DNA from: Winogradskyella wandonensis | Lineage (GTDB): Bacteria; Bacteroidota; Bacteroidia; Flavobacteriales; Flavobacteriaceae | NCBI RefSeq assembly: GCF_004346845.1 | Contig: NZ_SMGI01000004.1 | Location: forward strand, 62,001-126,000 | Reading direction: 5' to 3' | Length of the DNA: 64,000 nt | Shown here: positions 44,764 through 52,586 of the stretch, piece by piece | How positions within the stretch are numbered: position 1 is the first letter of the stretch | How the letters are laid out: every line of letters begins with the position of its first letter | Program-made: the position numbers and the translations under genes | The notes under the pieces: model-generated | The model's input: only the letters and a program-made list of their open reading frames with translations | The model's database searches: none | What the model was told of the DNA's origin: nothing

Positions 44764-45921
44764 ATGTTTCTAACACGTACTTGTTTTATATTCGTTCTAC
44801 TTACGTCATTCTCTCACCTTACGGCTCAAATACAATATTTCCCAGAACGAAATGCAACTTGGGAAACAAAATCGCCAGCAGATGTAAAGGTTGATTCCGA
44901 ATGGTTGAATGATGCAGTAGAATTTGCAGAAGCTAACGAATATTCTGGCTCTAGAGATTTGCGCATTGCCATTTTAAAGGGTTTCGCTCGTGAGCCATTT
45001 CATGAGATTTTGGGGCCTACAAAAAAACGTGGTGGACCAGCAGGAATGATATTAAAAGACGGTTATCTTATTGCAAAATGGGGAGATACCAAACGTGTAG
45101 ATATGACCTTTAGCGTAACTAAAAGTTTTCTCTCTACGGTAACTGGCTTGGCTGTAGATGAAGGTTTAATTAAAGACGAAACTGATTTTGTAAAAGACTA
45201 TGTTTGGGATGGCACATTTGCAGGTGAACATAATTCAAAAATTACTTGGCAGCATTTATTACAACAGAATAGCGATTGGTCTGGCGAAATCTGGGGCGGA
45301 AAAGATTGGGCAGATAGACCACCGAGAGAAGGAAATTTAGATGATTGGAAAAACAGAAAATATAACGAACCAGGTACAGTTATGGAGTATAATGATGTAC
45401 GTGTAAATGTGCTGGCATATTCTGCATTACAAGTTTGGCGAAAACCTTTACCACAAGTGTTAAAAGATGAGGTTATGGACAAAATCGGTGCATCAACCAC
45501 ATGGCGTTGGTTTGGTTATGACAATGCATGGACAACCATCGATGGACTAAAAATGAAATCCGTTACTGGCGGCGGACATTCTGGTGCTGGATTATTTATT
45601 TCGGCAGAAGATATGGCACGTTTTGGCTTATTGTTTTTGAATAACGGCAAATGGAAAAATGAGCAAATTATTAGTGAAGATTGGATTAAACGTGCCATTA
45701 CACCATCAAAACCTAACGTAAATTACGGTTACATGTGGTGGCTAAACAAAAAAGGACCACGTCACTGGGAAAACGTTTCAGAAGATATTTATTACGCTGC
45801 AGGTTTTGGCGGAAACTTTATAATTATAGACAAAAAAACCAACGTTGTCGTAGTGACACGCTGGTTAGAACCTTCAAAAGTTGGTGAGTTTATGCAAACT
45901 TTAACCAAAGCATTTAATTAA
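44764..45921 (+). CDS. Exported serine hydrolase (beta-lactamase/esterase class C fold)
   Basis: This protein has 385 residues from the start MFLTRTCFIFVLLTSFSHLTAQ, a good signal peptide; an in-frame ATG 33 bases upstream overlaps a weak promoter (TAAATTTA at 44721) and is less likely. The catalytic Ser-x-x-Lys is FSVTKSFLS near residue 122, the Tyr-x-Asn equivalent is EYNDVRVNVLAY near 215, and a GGGHSGAG segment follows near 270. Substrate unknown; possibly an esterase or peptidase in the periplasm. Its TAA overlaps the convergent stop by four bases (TTAA). Confidence 0.88.
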   Translation: MFLTRTCFIFVLLTSFSHLTAQIQYFPERNATWETKSPADVKVDSEWLNDAVEFAEANEYSGSRDLRIAILKGFAREPFHEILGPTKKRGGPAGMILKDGYLIAKWGDTKRVDMTFSVTKSFLSTVTGLAVDEGLIKDETDFVKDYVWDGTFAGEHNSKITWQHLLQQNSDWSGEIWGGKDWADRPPREGNLDDWKNRKYNEPGTVMEYNDVRVNVLAYSALQVWRKPLPQVLKDEVMDKIGASTTWRWFGYDNAWTTIDGLKMKSVTGGGHSGAGLFISAEDMARFGLLFLNNGKWKNEQIISEDWIKRAITPSKPNVNYGYMWWLNKKGPRHWENVSEDIYYAAGFGGNFIIIDKKTNVVVVTRWLEPSKVGEFMQTLTKAFN

Positions 45922-46433
45922 CGTATAGCTTCTAATTGTTTTTTTGTTTCAACCACCTTTTCTCTTAATTTCAAGATGTCTTTTTCGTAATCAATTTTGT
46001 CTTTGTCTGAAAGATTCCCGTTTTTCTTCAGTTTTTCAAATTCACGTTCTTTAGTTATCAAAGCCATTTTAGCATCAATATAAGCTTCTCTAGCTTTTTC
46101 AAGATTTCGTTCTTTATCTTGGATGGTTTCGACTTTGTCTTCTAAAGTCTTTATTTGGTCTTTTAGACTTTTAATTTGGTTATTCAAATTTTCAAGTTCC
46201 TCTGCACGCTGTTCCTCAGCTTGTAAACGGTCTTGTAAAACGCTTTTAATATCACTTTTTTGTTGAGATGTTAACTCTTCGGTAACGTTTTTTTCACCTA
46301 TAAAAAAGTCATTATTTTTTACCGAATATACTTTTCCAGAGTCCATAATTACTTTTTGTGTACTGCCACAGGACAACAAAATTGATAAAATAATGAATAA
46401 GCTTGCTAGTTGTTTAAAATTTCTAATTGTCAT
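45918..46433 (-). CDS. Coiled-coil lipoprotein of unknown function
   Basis: This 171-residue protein has a lipobox (LSILLSCGSTQ, Cys near 22), a short beta segment (VIMDSGKVYSVKNNDFFIG) and then an almost continuous coiled coil (about 55-171; LQAEEQRAEELENLNNQ, KSLKDQIKTLEDK). It may span periplasm or organise the envelope. It shares the TTAA stop tetramer with the convergent hydrolase gene. It is not a known family to me. Confidence 0.75.
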   Translation of the reverse strand: MTIRNFKQLASLFIILSILLSCGSTQKVIMDSGKVYSVKNNDFFIGEKNVTEELTSQQKSDIKSVLQDRLQAEEQRAEELENLNNQIKSLKDQIKTLEDKVETIQDKERNLEKAREAYIDAKMALITKEREFEKLKKNGNLSDKDKIDYEKDILKLREKVVETKKQLEAIR

Positions 46434-46499
46434 AATATGGTTTTTCTATAATATAACCTCAAGATTACCAAATTGCAAAAAAGCAGCGTTAAACGTTTT

Positions 46500-47642
46500 C
46501 TAAATTTTGTTAAGGATTTCTGAAGCTTTTAAAAGGGTTTCGTCAGTTTTAGCAAAGCAAAATCGTAGAACTTTATCATCTTTTTGATTGAGATTGAAAA
46601 CCGATAGCGGAATAGAAGCAATACCGAATTCTGTTGTTAATCGCTTGGCAAAATCTACATCATTCTCATCAGTAATATCTGAATAATCCAACACTTGAAA
46701 ATAGGTGCCTTTTGAAGGTGTAAACTTGAATTTTGAATCTTTTATCAAACTTAGAAACAAATCTCGTTTTTGCTGAAAAAATTGATTTAGACCCAAATAT
46801 GTGTTTGCGTCTTGCATATAATCGGCAATGCCTTTTTGCGATGGATGATGCACCGAAAACACATTAAATTGATGCACTTTTCTAAATTCTTGCATCAGTT
46901 CCGCTGGGGCACAAGTGTAGCCAATCTTCCAACCTGTGTTATGAAACGTTTTCCCGAAAGAAGCGGTTATGAAACTACGCTGTTTCAAATCTTGAAATAA
47001 ACAAGCACTTTGATGCTGCTCGCCGTCAAAAACAATATGTTCGTAAACCTCGTCACTTAATACGATAATATCTGTGCCTTCGGTTAGTTTTTGAAGTCGA
47101 AGCATATCTTCCTTAGACCAAATTGTTCCGCTTGGATTGTGAGGTGAATTAATCAAAATCATCTTTGTTTTAGACGATAGTTTTGAGGCGACCTCATTCC
47201 AATCTGGTTTGTAATCTGGAGCAGACAATTGGATAGGAATTACTTTTCCACCATTAACTTCAACCGCAGGTTTGTAGCAATCGTAAGCAGGTTTAAAAAC
47301 AATAACTTCATCATTTGGTCTTACAAAAGCGGAGACAATACAATAAATGGCTTGGGTCGCTCCAGAAGTTACTGTGATTTCTTTTTCAGGATGATAGGTG
47401 CTGTTGTACAACCTTTGGTATTTATTGGCAATGGCGAGGCGCAAATCTAAATTCCCAGACATTGGTGCGTATTGGTTGTAGCCATTATTCATAGCATCGT
47501 TTACCAAGTCAATAAGTTTCTGATTACTCGGGTAATTTGGGAAACCTTGAGATAAATTAATGGCATTATGCTGATTTGCCAATGCGCTCATTACTGTAAA
47601 AATGGTCGTGCCGACGTTGGGGAGTTTGGAATTGTGTTGCAT
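46500..47642 (-). CDS. Methionine aminotransferase (YbdL-like, PLP class I/II)
   Basis: This 380-residue PLP enzyme has INLSQGFPNYPSNQKL at 24-39, GYNQYAPMSGNLDLR near 54-68, the aspartate motif LSDEVYEHIVFDG near 197-209 and the lysine site SFGKTFHNTGWKIGY near 229-243 (Lys near 232). It closely fits YbdL and glutamine-transaminase-K-like methionine aminotransferases, which convert ketomethylthiobutyrate to methionine in the salvage pathway. Nearby omega-amidase and ahcY genes support a methionine-cycle context. Confidence 0.9.
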   Translation of the reverse strand: MQHNSKLPNVGTTIFTVMSALANQHNAINLSQGFPNYPSNQKLIDLVNDAMNNGYNQYAPMSGNLDLRLAIANKYQRLYNSTYHPEKEITVTSGATQAIYCIVSAFVRPNDEVIVFKPAYDCYKPAVEVNGGKVIPIQLSAPDYKPDWNEVASKLSSKTKMILINSPHNPSGTIWSKEDMLRLQKLTEGTDIIVLSDEVYEHIVFDGEQHQSACLFQDLKQRSFITASFGKTFHNTGWKIGYTCAPAELMQEFRKVHQFNVFSVHHPSQKGIADYMQDANTYLGLNQFFQQKRDLFLSLIKDSKFKFTPSKGTYFQVLDYSDITDENDVDFAKRLTTEFGIASIPLSVFNLNQKDDKVLRFCFAKTDETLLKASEILNKI

Positions 47643-47688
47643 TTAGTAAAGATAATCACAAGATATTACAACACGAAAATATGTTGTT

Positions 47689-48156
47689 TTACTCTCTCAA
47701 TATGTCATCAATAATCTTTAGATGATGCTTGGTATGGATTTCTAGAAATCTAGTGACATGCTTTTTATTGATATGTCCAAACATTGGATGTTTAAAGTAA
47801 GCGTTTGCAGGTAATACGCTGATAGTTTCAATATTTTTTTTGGCATCTGTAACTTGGGTAATCAATGCTGCTTTTTCTATAACTTCTGGTGGTCTAACGT
47901 GTTTTGGAGCTTTGGCTTTTCCGCGTGGGAATTTTCCAAGGGTGAGTAAAAATTTTCCAACGAGTGTTATATTTTTTTGGTAGGTGTTTGGGTCAGAGGA
48001 TTGCATGGCTAAGCACACATTATTTATCACTTTTAGACTATGGTCTATTTGCCACCCGATGGTCGCTTTTGAGACTTTTGGATTCGTAAATTCGTGTTGC
48101 GGAATATAAGACTCTAAGGTTTTTATATAGTCGGAAAGTTTATTTTGCGATGTCAT
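47689..48156 (-). CDS. DUF1569/DinB-like protein
   Basis: This protein has 155 residues from MTSQNKLSDYIKTLESYIPQ (the open frame extends 14 codons upstream without support). It is a helical four-bundle-type protein with conserved His: IGWQIDHSLKVINNV near 32-46, and GHINKKHVTRFLEIHTKHHLKI near the C-terminus (H-x3-H pattern). This fits the DUF1569/DinB superfamily of possible metal-dependent enzymes. Function unknown. It lies downstream of ahcY beyond a terminator. Confidence 0.75.
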   Translation of the reverse strand: MTSQNKLSDYIKTLESYIPQHEFTNPKVSKATIGWQIDHSLKVINNVCLAMQSSDPNTYQKNITLVGKFLLTLGKFPRGKAKAPKHVRPPEVIEKAALITQVTDAKKNIETISVLPANAYFKHPMFGHINKKHVTRFLEIHTKHHLKIIDDILRE

Positions 48157-48180
48157 TAGATATATTTTAGGAAAGGTAAA

Positions 48181-48216
48181 TAAAAAAATCCCAAACATTG
48201 CTGCTTAGGATTTTGT
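48181..48216 (-). terminator. Terminator after ahcY
   Basis: On the minus strand AATCCTAA and TTTGGGATT form an eight-base stem with one G-T pair, followed by seven T. It sits between ahcY and the DUF1569 gene. Confidence 0.75.
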
Positions 48217-48221
48217 ATCAT

Positions 48222-48260
48222 GAGATGCTGAATCTCCCGACGTTTCAGGACAGCATGACA
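48222..48260. repeat. Family B-type palindromic repeat downstream of ahcY
   Basis: GAGATGCTGAATCTCC is followed by CAGGACAGCATGACA; ATGCTG and CAGCAT pair and the element ends in GACA. Confidence 0.55.
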
Positions 48261-48271
48261 AATCGATAGTT

Positions 48272-49588
48272 TTAGTAACGGTAATGTTCTGGCTTGTATG
48301 GACCTTCAACAGTTACACCAATATATTCAGCTTGGTCAGATTTAAGCTCTGTTAGCTCCACACCAATCTTTTCTAAGTGTAATTTTGCTACTTTTTCGTC
48401 TAAATGCTTTGGTAACATGTACACTTGGTTTTCATAATTTTCACTGTTGTTCCATAGCTCTATTTGTGCTAAAGTTTGGTTTGTAAATGAGTTGCTCATT
48501 ACAAAACTTGGGTGACCAGTTGCGCAACCAAGGTTTACTAGGCGGCCTTCTGCTAGAACGATGATGTCTTTTCCATCAATAGTATATTTATCTACTTGAG
48601 GCTTAATGGTGTTTTTAGTGTTACCATAGTTTTCGTTTAACCAAGCCATTTGTATCTCGTTATCAAAGTGACCGATGTTACATACGATAGTCTTGTCTTT
48701 CATTGCTTTAAAGTGCTCCGCACGTACGATGTCTTTATTTCCTGTTGTAGTGATAACAATGTCAGAATTTCCGACAACAGTTTCTAAACGCTTTACCTCA
48801 AAACCGTCCATTGCAGCTTGTAGCGCGCAGATTGGGTCGATTTCTGTAACTGTAACGATAGAACCAGCACCTTTAAAAGAAGCGGCTGTACCTTTGCCAA
48901 CATCACCATAACCACAGACCGTTACACGCTTACCAGCTAGCATAACGTCCGTTGCACGACGAATGGCATCTACTGCAGATTCTTTACAACCGTATTTATT
49001 ATCGAATTTAGACTTTGTTACCGAGTCGTTTACGTTAATCGCTGGCATTGGCAATGTTCCGTTTTTTACACGCTCGTATAAACGGTGAACACCGGTTGTT
49101 GTTTCTTCAGAAAGACCTTTGATGCCTTCTGCTAAGTGCGGGTATTTATCCAACACCATATTTGTTAAATCACCACCATCATCTAAAATCATATTTAATG
49201 GCTTACGGTCTTCGCCAAAGAATAACGTCTGCTCAATGCACCAATCAAACTCTTCTTCGGTCATATCTTTCCAAGCATACACAGCAGTTCCAGCAGCAGC
49301 AATAGCAGCAGCAGCTTGGTCTTGTGTAGAGAAAATATTACAGCTACTCCAAGTCACTTCTGCTCCAAGAGCTTGTAATGTTTCTATTAAAACTGCAGTT
49401 TGGATGGTCATATGCAAACATCCAGCAATACGTGCACCTTTTAGCGGTTGTTCATTTTTGTATTCTTCGCGCAGACTCATTAAACCTGGCATTTCTGCTT
49501 CGGCTAATTCAATTTCTTTTCTTCCCCAAGCCGCTAAAGACATGTCTTTTACTTTGTTTGGAACGTAAGCAATAGTTTTTGTACTCAT
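48272..49588 (-). CDS. ahcY: Adenosylhomocysteinase
   Basis: This 438-residue NAD-dependent hydrolase has the substrate part ([20 protein letters not shown] near 52-71; [11 protein letters not shown] near 137) and the Rossmann site [20 protein letters not shown] near 225-244. It also has [15 protein letters not shown] near 305 and the C-terminal conserved KPEHYRY ending. It clears S-adenosylhomocysteine to adenosine and homocysteine. A TATCTTTG -7 box lies at 49681-49688. Confidence 0.98.
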   Translation of the reverse strand: MSTKTIAYVPNKVKDMSLAAWGRKEIELAEAEMPGLMSLREEYKNEQPLKGARIAGCLHMTIQTAVLIETLQALGAEVTWSSCNIFSTQDQAAAAIAAAGTAVYAWKDMTEEEFDWCIEQTLFFGEDRKPLNMILDDGGDLTNMVLDKYPHLAEGIKGLSEETTTGVHRLYERVKNGTLPMPAINVNDSVTKSKFDNKYGCKESAVDAIRRATDVMLAGKRVTVCGYGDVGKGTAASFKGAGSIVTVTEIDPICALQAAMDGFEVKRLETVVGNSDIVITTTGNKDIVRAEHFKAMKDKTIVCNIGHFDNEIQMAWLNENYGNTKNTIKPQVDKYTIDGKDIIVLAEGRLVNLGCATGHPSFVMSNSFTNQTLAQIELWNNSENYENQVYMLPKHLDEKVAKLHLEKIGVELTELKSDQAEYIGVTVEGPYKPEHYRY

Positions 49589-49680
49589 TTTTTATCTTTT
49601 TTATAATTGAACGCTTTTAGAATTTAGAAACTAAAATGTTTAATTTAGCTTTGCAATTACCAAACGCGTTTTAAGCGCTG

Positions 49681-49688
49681 CAAAGATA
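49681..49688 (-). promoter_or_regulatory. Bacteroidota -7 box of ahcY
   Basis: TATCTTTG on the minus strand matches TAnnTTTG exactly, about 92 bases before the ahcY ATG. I see no perfect TTTG -33 block at 19 bases. Confidence 0.5.
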
Positions 49689-49711
49689 ATACATAACATT
49701 AACATTCTTAA

Positions 49712-50338
49712 ATGCCGCTGTACAAATCTATTAGCGTTAATACACAAACTACTGTTAAAATTTGGAAGATTGAAGAATCTTACGACGATTTAATGCAACC
49801 GCTAGACTTAAAACCCGAAAGTTTAGAGCGCGTTTTAGGTATGAAAAGTGAGTTGCACCAACGTGGTTTTTTAAGTGTACGCCATTTGTTACGCGAATTT
49901 GGATACACCGACCAAGATTTGTTTTATGATAACAATGGAAAACCACATCTTAAAGACGGGAAGCATATATCCATTACACATAGCTTTACATTTTCGGGAG
50001 TGATTGTAAGTGATACTGAAGTTGGAATTGATATTGAAAAACAACGTGAAAAGATTGCTATTATCGCTAAGAAGTTTGTGGGTTATGAGTTTAATTACCT
50101 AAAGCCTGAAGCTGAAGATTATGTACGAAAGCTGACTGTAATTTGGGCAATTAAAGAATCTTTATACAAGCTCTTTGCCACGCCAGGCATGTTATTTAGA
50201 GAGCATTTTTTAGTCATTCCGTTTACGTTTGAAGATGATGAAACGGTGTGTTGGATAGATTATAACAGTAGAAAATACAGATATAACGCTAACTTTTTGG
50301 AGTTCAAAGGTTTTACTTGTGCATATGTCATAGGCTGA
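49712..50338 (+). CDS. 4'-phosphopantetheinyl transferase superfamily protein
   Basis: This 208-residue Sfp-like enzyme has SITHSFTFSGVIVSD near 88-102, the metal motif VGIDIEKQRE near 105-114 and WAIKESLYKLF near 148-158 (WxxKEAxxK type). It transfers the 4'-phosphopantetheine arm from CoA to carrier proteins. The last base overlaps the GGGP synthase start (TGATG). It is first of a seven-gene plus-strand run. Confidence 0.9.
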   Translation: MPLYKSISVNTQTTVKIWKIEESYDDLMQPLDLKPESLERVLGMKSELHQRGFLSVRHLLREFGYTDQDLFYDNNGKPHLKDGKHISITHSFTFSGVIVSDTEVGIDIEKQREKIAIIAKKFVGYEFNYLKPEAEDYVRKLTVIWAIKESLYKLFATPGMLFREHFLVIPFTFEDDETVCWIDYNSRKYRYNANFLEFKGFTCAYVIG

Positions 50339-51066
50339 TGAGTGCGATTTATCACAACATAAAGTCAGCTGCGAAACAGAAAAAGAAACAATTAGCTGTT
50401 TTAATTGACCCAGATAAAGTAAAGGTTGAAAATTTGGGTAAATTCGCTCAAAAAATTAATCAATCCATAGCGACTCATATTTTTGTTGGAGGAAGTATTG
50501 TTGAAGAAAATGAAACTGAAAACGTTGTTGTTGAGCTAAAGAAGCATACTAAACTACCAATAATTTTATTTCCGGGAGATGTTACTCAAATCACAGATAA
50601 AGCCGATGGAATTTTGTTTTTGTCTTTAATATCAGGTCGAAATCCAGACTATTTAATAAGTAAACATGTTGAAGCTGTACCGAAGTTATTTAGGTCTGGA
50701 TTAGAAGTCATCCCAACAGGATACATTCTTATAGAAAACGGAAGAGAAACTTCTGTTGAACGCGTAAGCCAAACAAAACCGATACCAAAGCAAGACATTG
50801 AAAACATAATAAATACCGCTAAAGCGGGCGAATATTTAGGGCATAAATTAATCTATCTCGAAGCAGGAAGTGGCGCAACAGAACCAGTAGATTTTAAAAT
50901 CATTTCTGAAGTTAAAAAACGATTAGAAATCCCACTAATTGTTGGTGGCGGCATTAGAACAAAAGAAGCCTTAGATTTGGCATTCAATTCTGGCGCAGAT
51001 TTGGTAGTTATTGGAACGGCTTTTGAGGAAGATGAAAATTTCTTTAATCAAATAAGGAAAGAGTAA
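50338..51066 (+). CDS. Geranylgeranylglyceryl phosphate synthase family protein
   Basis: This protein has 242 residues from the ATG overlapping the previous stop; an ATG 21 bases upstream is inside the transferase gene. It is a TIM-barrel prenyltransferase of the PcrB/GGGPS family: LAVLIDPDKV near 18-27, HIFVGGSIVEE near 46-56, IPTGYILIENGRETSVERV near 122-140, YLEAGSGA and VGGGIRT near 200. In archaea it makes the ether lipid precursor. The Bacteroidota homologues make a prenyl-glyceryl ether, as established for related enzymes. The cellular product here is unproven. Confidence 0.9.
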   Translation: MSAIYHNIKSAAKQKKKQLAVLIDPDKVKVENLGKFAQKINQSIATHIFVGGSIVEENETENVVVELKKHTKLPIILFPGDVTQITDKADGILFLSLISGRNPDYLISKHVEAVPKLFRSGLEVIPTGYILIENGRETSVERVSQTKPIPKQDIENIINTAKAGEYLGHKLIYLEAGSGATEPVDFKIISEVKKRLEIPLIVGGGIRTKEALDLAFNSGADLVVIGTAFEEDENFFNQIRKE

Positions 51067-51076
51067 ACACAAAACA

Positions 51077-51107
51077 GTTTCTTCCCTTTGGGAAGATTAA
51101 GATGGGC
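51077..51107. repeat. Family C palindromic repeat, left copy
   Basis: CTTCCC and GGGAAG flank TTT, followed by ATTAAGATGGG. It lies just before the ATG of the thiamine-binding protein gene and matches the type at 51386-51412. Confidence 0.5.
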
Positions 51108-51109
51108 TT

Positions 51110-51370
51110 ATGAAAATATCAGTAGAACTTACATTCACACCATTAAAAGACGATTACGAACCGCACATAATTGCGTTTATAAAAGCGCTTCGGAATTCAG
51201 AATTTACGATTTTAGAAAATCCTCTAAGTACACAAGTTTATGGCGATTATAATAAGGTGATGCCTTTTCTTCAAACCGAAATTGAAAAAGCATTTTCTGA
51301 TGTGGATATCGCCGTTTTACAACTAAAATTGGTAAAAACCGATAGAAGTAATTATGAACCAGATTTTTAG
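51110..51370 (+). CDS. YkoF/MTH1187-type thiamine-binding protein
   Basis: This 86-residue single-domain protein of the YkoF/thiamine-binding superfamily has a first strand ISVELTFTPL, then a helix (HIIAFIKALRNS), the conserved turn LENPLSTQVYGDYNKVMPFL near 35-54 and a last strand DIAVLQLKL. YkoF-type domains bind thiamine or its hydroxymethylpyrimidine part in the cytosol. The next gene encodes a PnuT-like thiamine facilitator and a TPP-riboswitch TonB receptor lies 3 kb downstream, so thiamine salvage is the likely job. Confidence 0.8.
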   Translation: MKISVELTFTPLKDDYEPHIIAFIKALRNSEFTILENPLSTQVYGDYNKVMPFLQTEIEKAFSDVDIAVLQLKLVKTDRSNYEPDF

Positions 51371-51385
51371 CCCCATTGTTCGCCA

Positions 51386-51412
51386 AGAGAACATTTCCCC
51401 AAAAGGGAAAAA
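51386..51412. repeat. Family C palindromic repeat, right copy
   Basis: TTTCCCCAAAAGGGAAA is a near-perfect palindrome in the short spacer between the thiamine-binding gene and pnuT. Confidence 0.5.
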
Positions 51413-51426
51413 CCAATCAGTACAAT

Positions 51427-52059
51427 ATGAGTGACATAGTAAACTTTTTTTTTGAAGCTTATCAAACTACACCAACATTTCAAGTCGTATTGGAGGCAGT
51501 AGCTTTTGTATTTGGTATTGCTAGTGTGTGGTTTGCTAAAAAGGAAAATATTTTGGTCTATCCAACAGGGATAATCTGTACGGTAATTACAGTATATTTA
51601 CTCTACATCAACGAGTATTTTGGAGACATGATGATGAATTTCTACTATTCTGTAATGAGTATTTACGGTTGGTGGAACTGGTCTCGTAAAAAAGGAAATC
51701 AATACGTTGTACCAGTTTCAAGAACTAATTCTCGGGAAAAACTTATCGGATTTGGACTGTTCCTTTTAACCATGCTAGTTACATTTTTGGTTTATAAAGG
51801 CTTTGAATATAATATTGAAATTCCAAATTATATAGACATCTTTACTTCGGGCGTATTTTTTACCGCCATGTGGTATATGGCGAATAAGAAATTGGAGAAT
51901 TGGACACTTTGGATTATTGGTGACTTAATTACAATTCCGTTATATGCTTATAGAGGTTTAGGTATGTTATCTTTGCAATATTTAATTTTTACAATTCTAG
52001 CTATTCAAGGCTATCTCGCATGGAAGAAAAACTTAGACAACAACCTACAGACTGCATAA
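51427..52059 (+). CDS. pnuT: PnuC/PnuT family vitamin transporter, probably thiamine
   Basis: This protein has 210 residues from the start MSDIVNFFFEAYQTT; a longer frame to 51376 would run through the palindrome at 51386-51412. It has seven transmembrane helices in the PnuC (SWEET-like) fold, with the conserved stretch FGIASVWFAKKENILVYPTG near 28-47 and the aromatic motif YGWWNWSRKKG near 80-90. PnuC members move nicotinamide riboside and PnuT members thiamine by facilitated diffusion, with trapping by a kinase. Thiamine is preferred here because of the YkoF-type neighbour and the nearby TPP riboswitch. It overlaps the kinase gene by 40 bases. Confidence 0.82.
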   Translation: MSDIVNFFFEAYQTTPTFQVVLEAVAFVFGIASVWFAKKENILVYPTGIICTVITVYLLYINEYFGDMMMNFYYSVMSIYGWWNWSRKKGNQYVVPVSRTNSREKLIGFGLFLLTMLVTFLVYKGFEYNIEIPNYIDIFTSGVFFTAMWYMANKKLENWTLWIIGDLITIPLYAYRGLGMLSLQYLIFTILAIQGYLAWKKNLDNNLQTA

Positions 52060-52583
52060 AAGTGGTTGTATTTGGGCCAGAATCTACTGGGAAAACGACA
52101 CTTTCTCGTCAGTTGGCCAGGTATTATAATAGTGTTTGGGTGCCAGAATACGCTAGAGACTATCTTCAAAATAAATGGAATAACGAGCGTAAGACCTGCG
52201 AGCAAAAGGACTTATTGCCAATTGCAATTGGACAAATGAAGCTTGAGAATGAACTTGCAAAGAAAACAGATAGCGTATTAATTTGCGACACAGATTTGTT
52301 AGAAACTAAGGTGTACAGCGAAGCCTATTACCAAGGTACTTGTGACCCAATATTAGATAAGTTTGCCCAAGAAAATACGTACGACTTGTACTTTTTAACT
52401 TATATCGATACACCTTGGGAAGCCGACGATTTAAGGGATAAACCTAACGAGCGAGAGCGTATGTTCAAGGCTTTTGAAACTGCTTTGAAACAATATAAAA
52501 AACCGTACGTTTTATTAAAAGGCGGAAAACTAGAGCGACTCGAAAAAGCGGTAAGTTATATCAATGAGTTATTAAAAAAATAA
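52020..52583 (+). CDS. NadR-like AAA/ATP-binding kinase
   Basis: This 187-residue protein has a Walker A motif VVVFGPESTGKTTLSRQLA near 14-32, the YARDYL loop near 43-48 and DTDLLETKVYS near 90-100. The fold is that of the ribosylnicotinamide kinase domain of NadR (AAA_28 family). It overlaps the PnuT-like gene by 40 bases, the classical transporter plus trapping-kinase arrangement. In a PnuC pair the substrate would be nicotinamide riboside. In this thiamine setting it may be a thiamine kinase or thiamine pyrophosphokinase, which is inference. Confidence 0.8.
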   Translation: MEEKLRQQPTDCIKVVVFGPESTGKTTLSRQLARYYNSVWVPEYARDYLQNKWNNERKTCEQKDLLPIAIGQMKLENELAKKTDSVLICDTDLLETKVYSEAYYQGTCDPILDKFAQENTYDLYFLTYIDTPWEADDLRDKPNERERMFKAFETALKQYKKPYVLLKGGKLERLEKAVSYINELLKK

Positions 52584-52586
52584 AGG

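Noticed and set aside
49119..49575. Long plus-strand frames opposite ahcY
   Set aside because: They are antisense shadows of a strongly conserved gene, without start context or motifs.
51376..51426. Upstream start of the PnuT-like gene
   Set aside because: The extra 17 codons read through the family C palindrome and give a basic, unconserved peptide; the ATG at 51427 directly precedes the first helix.
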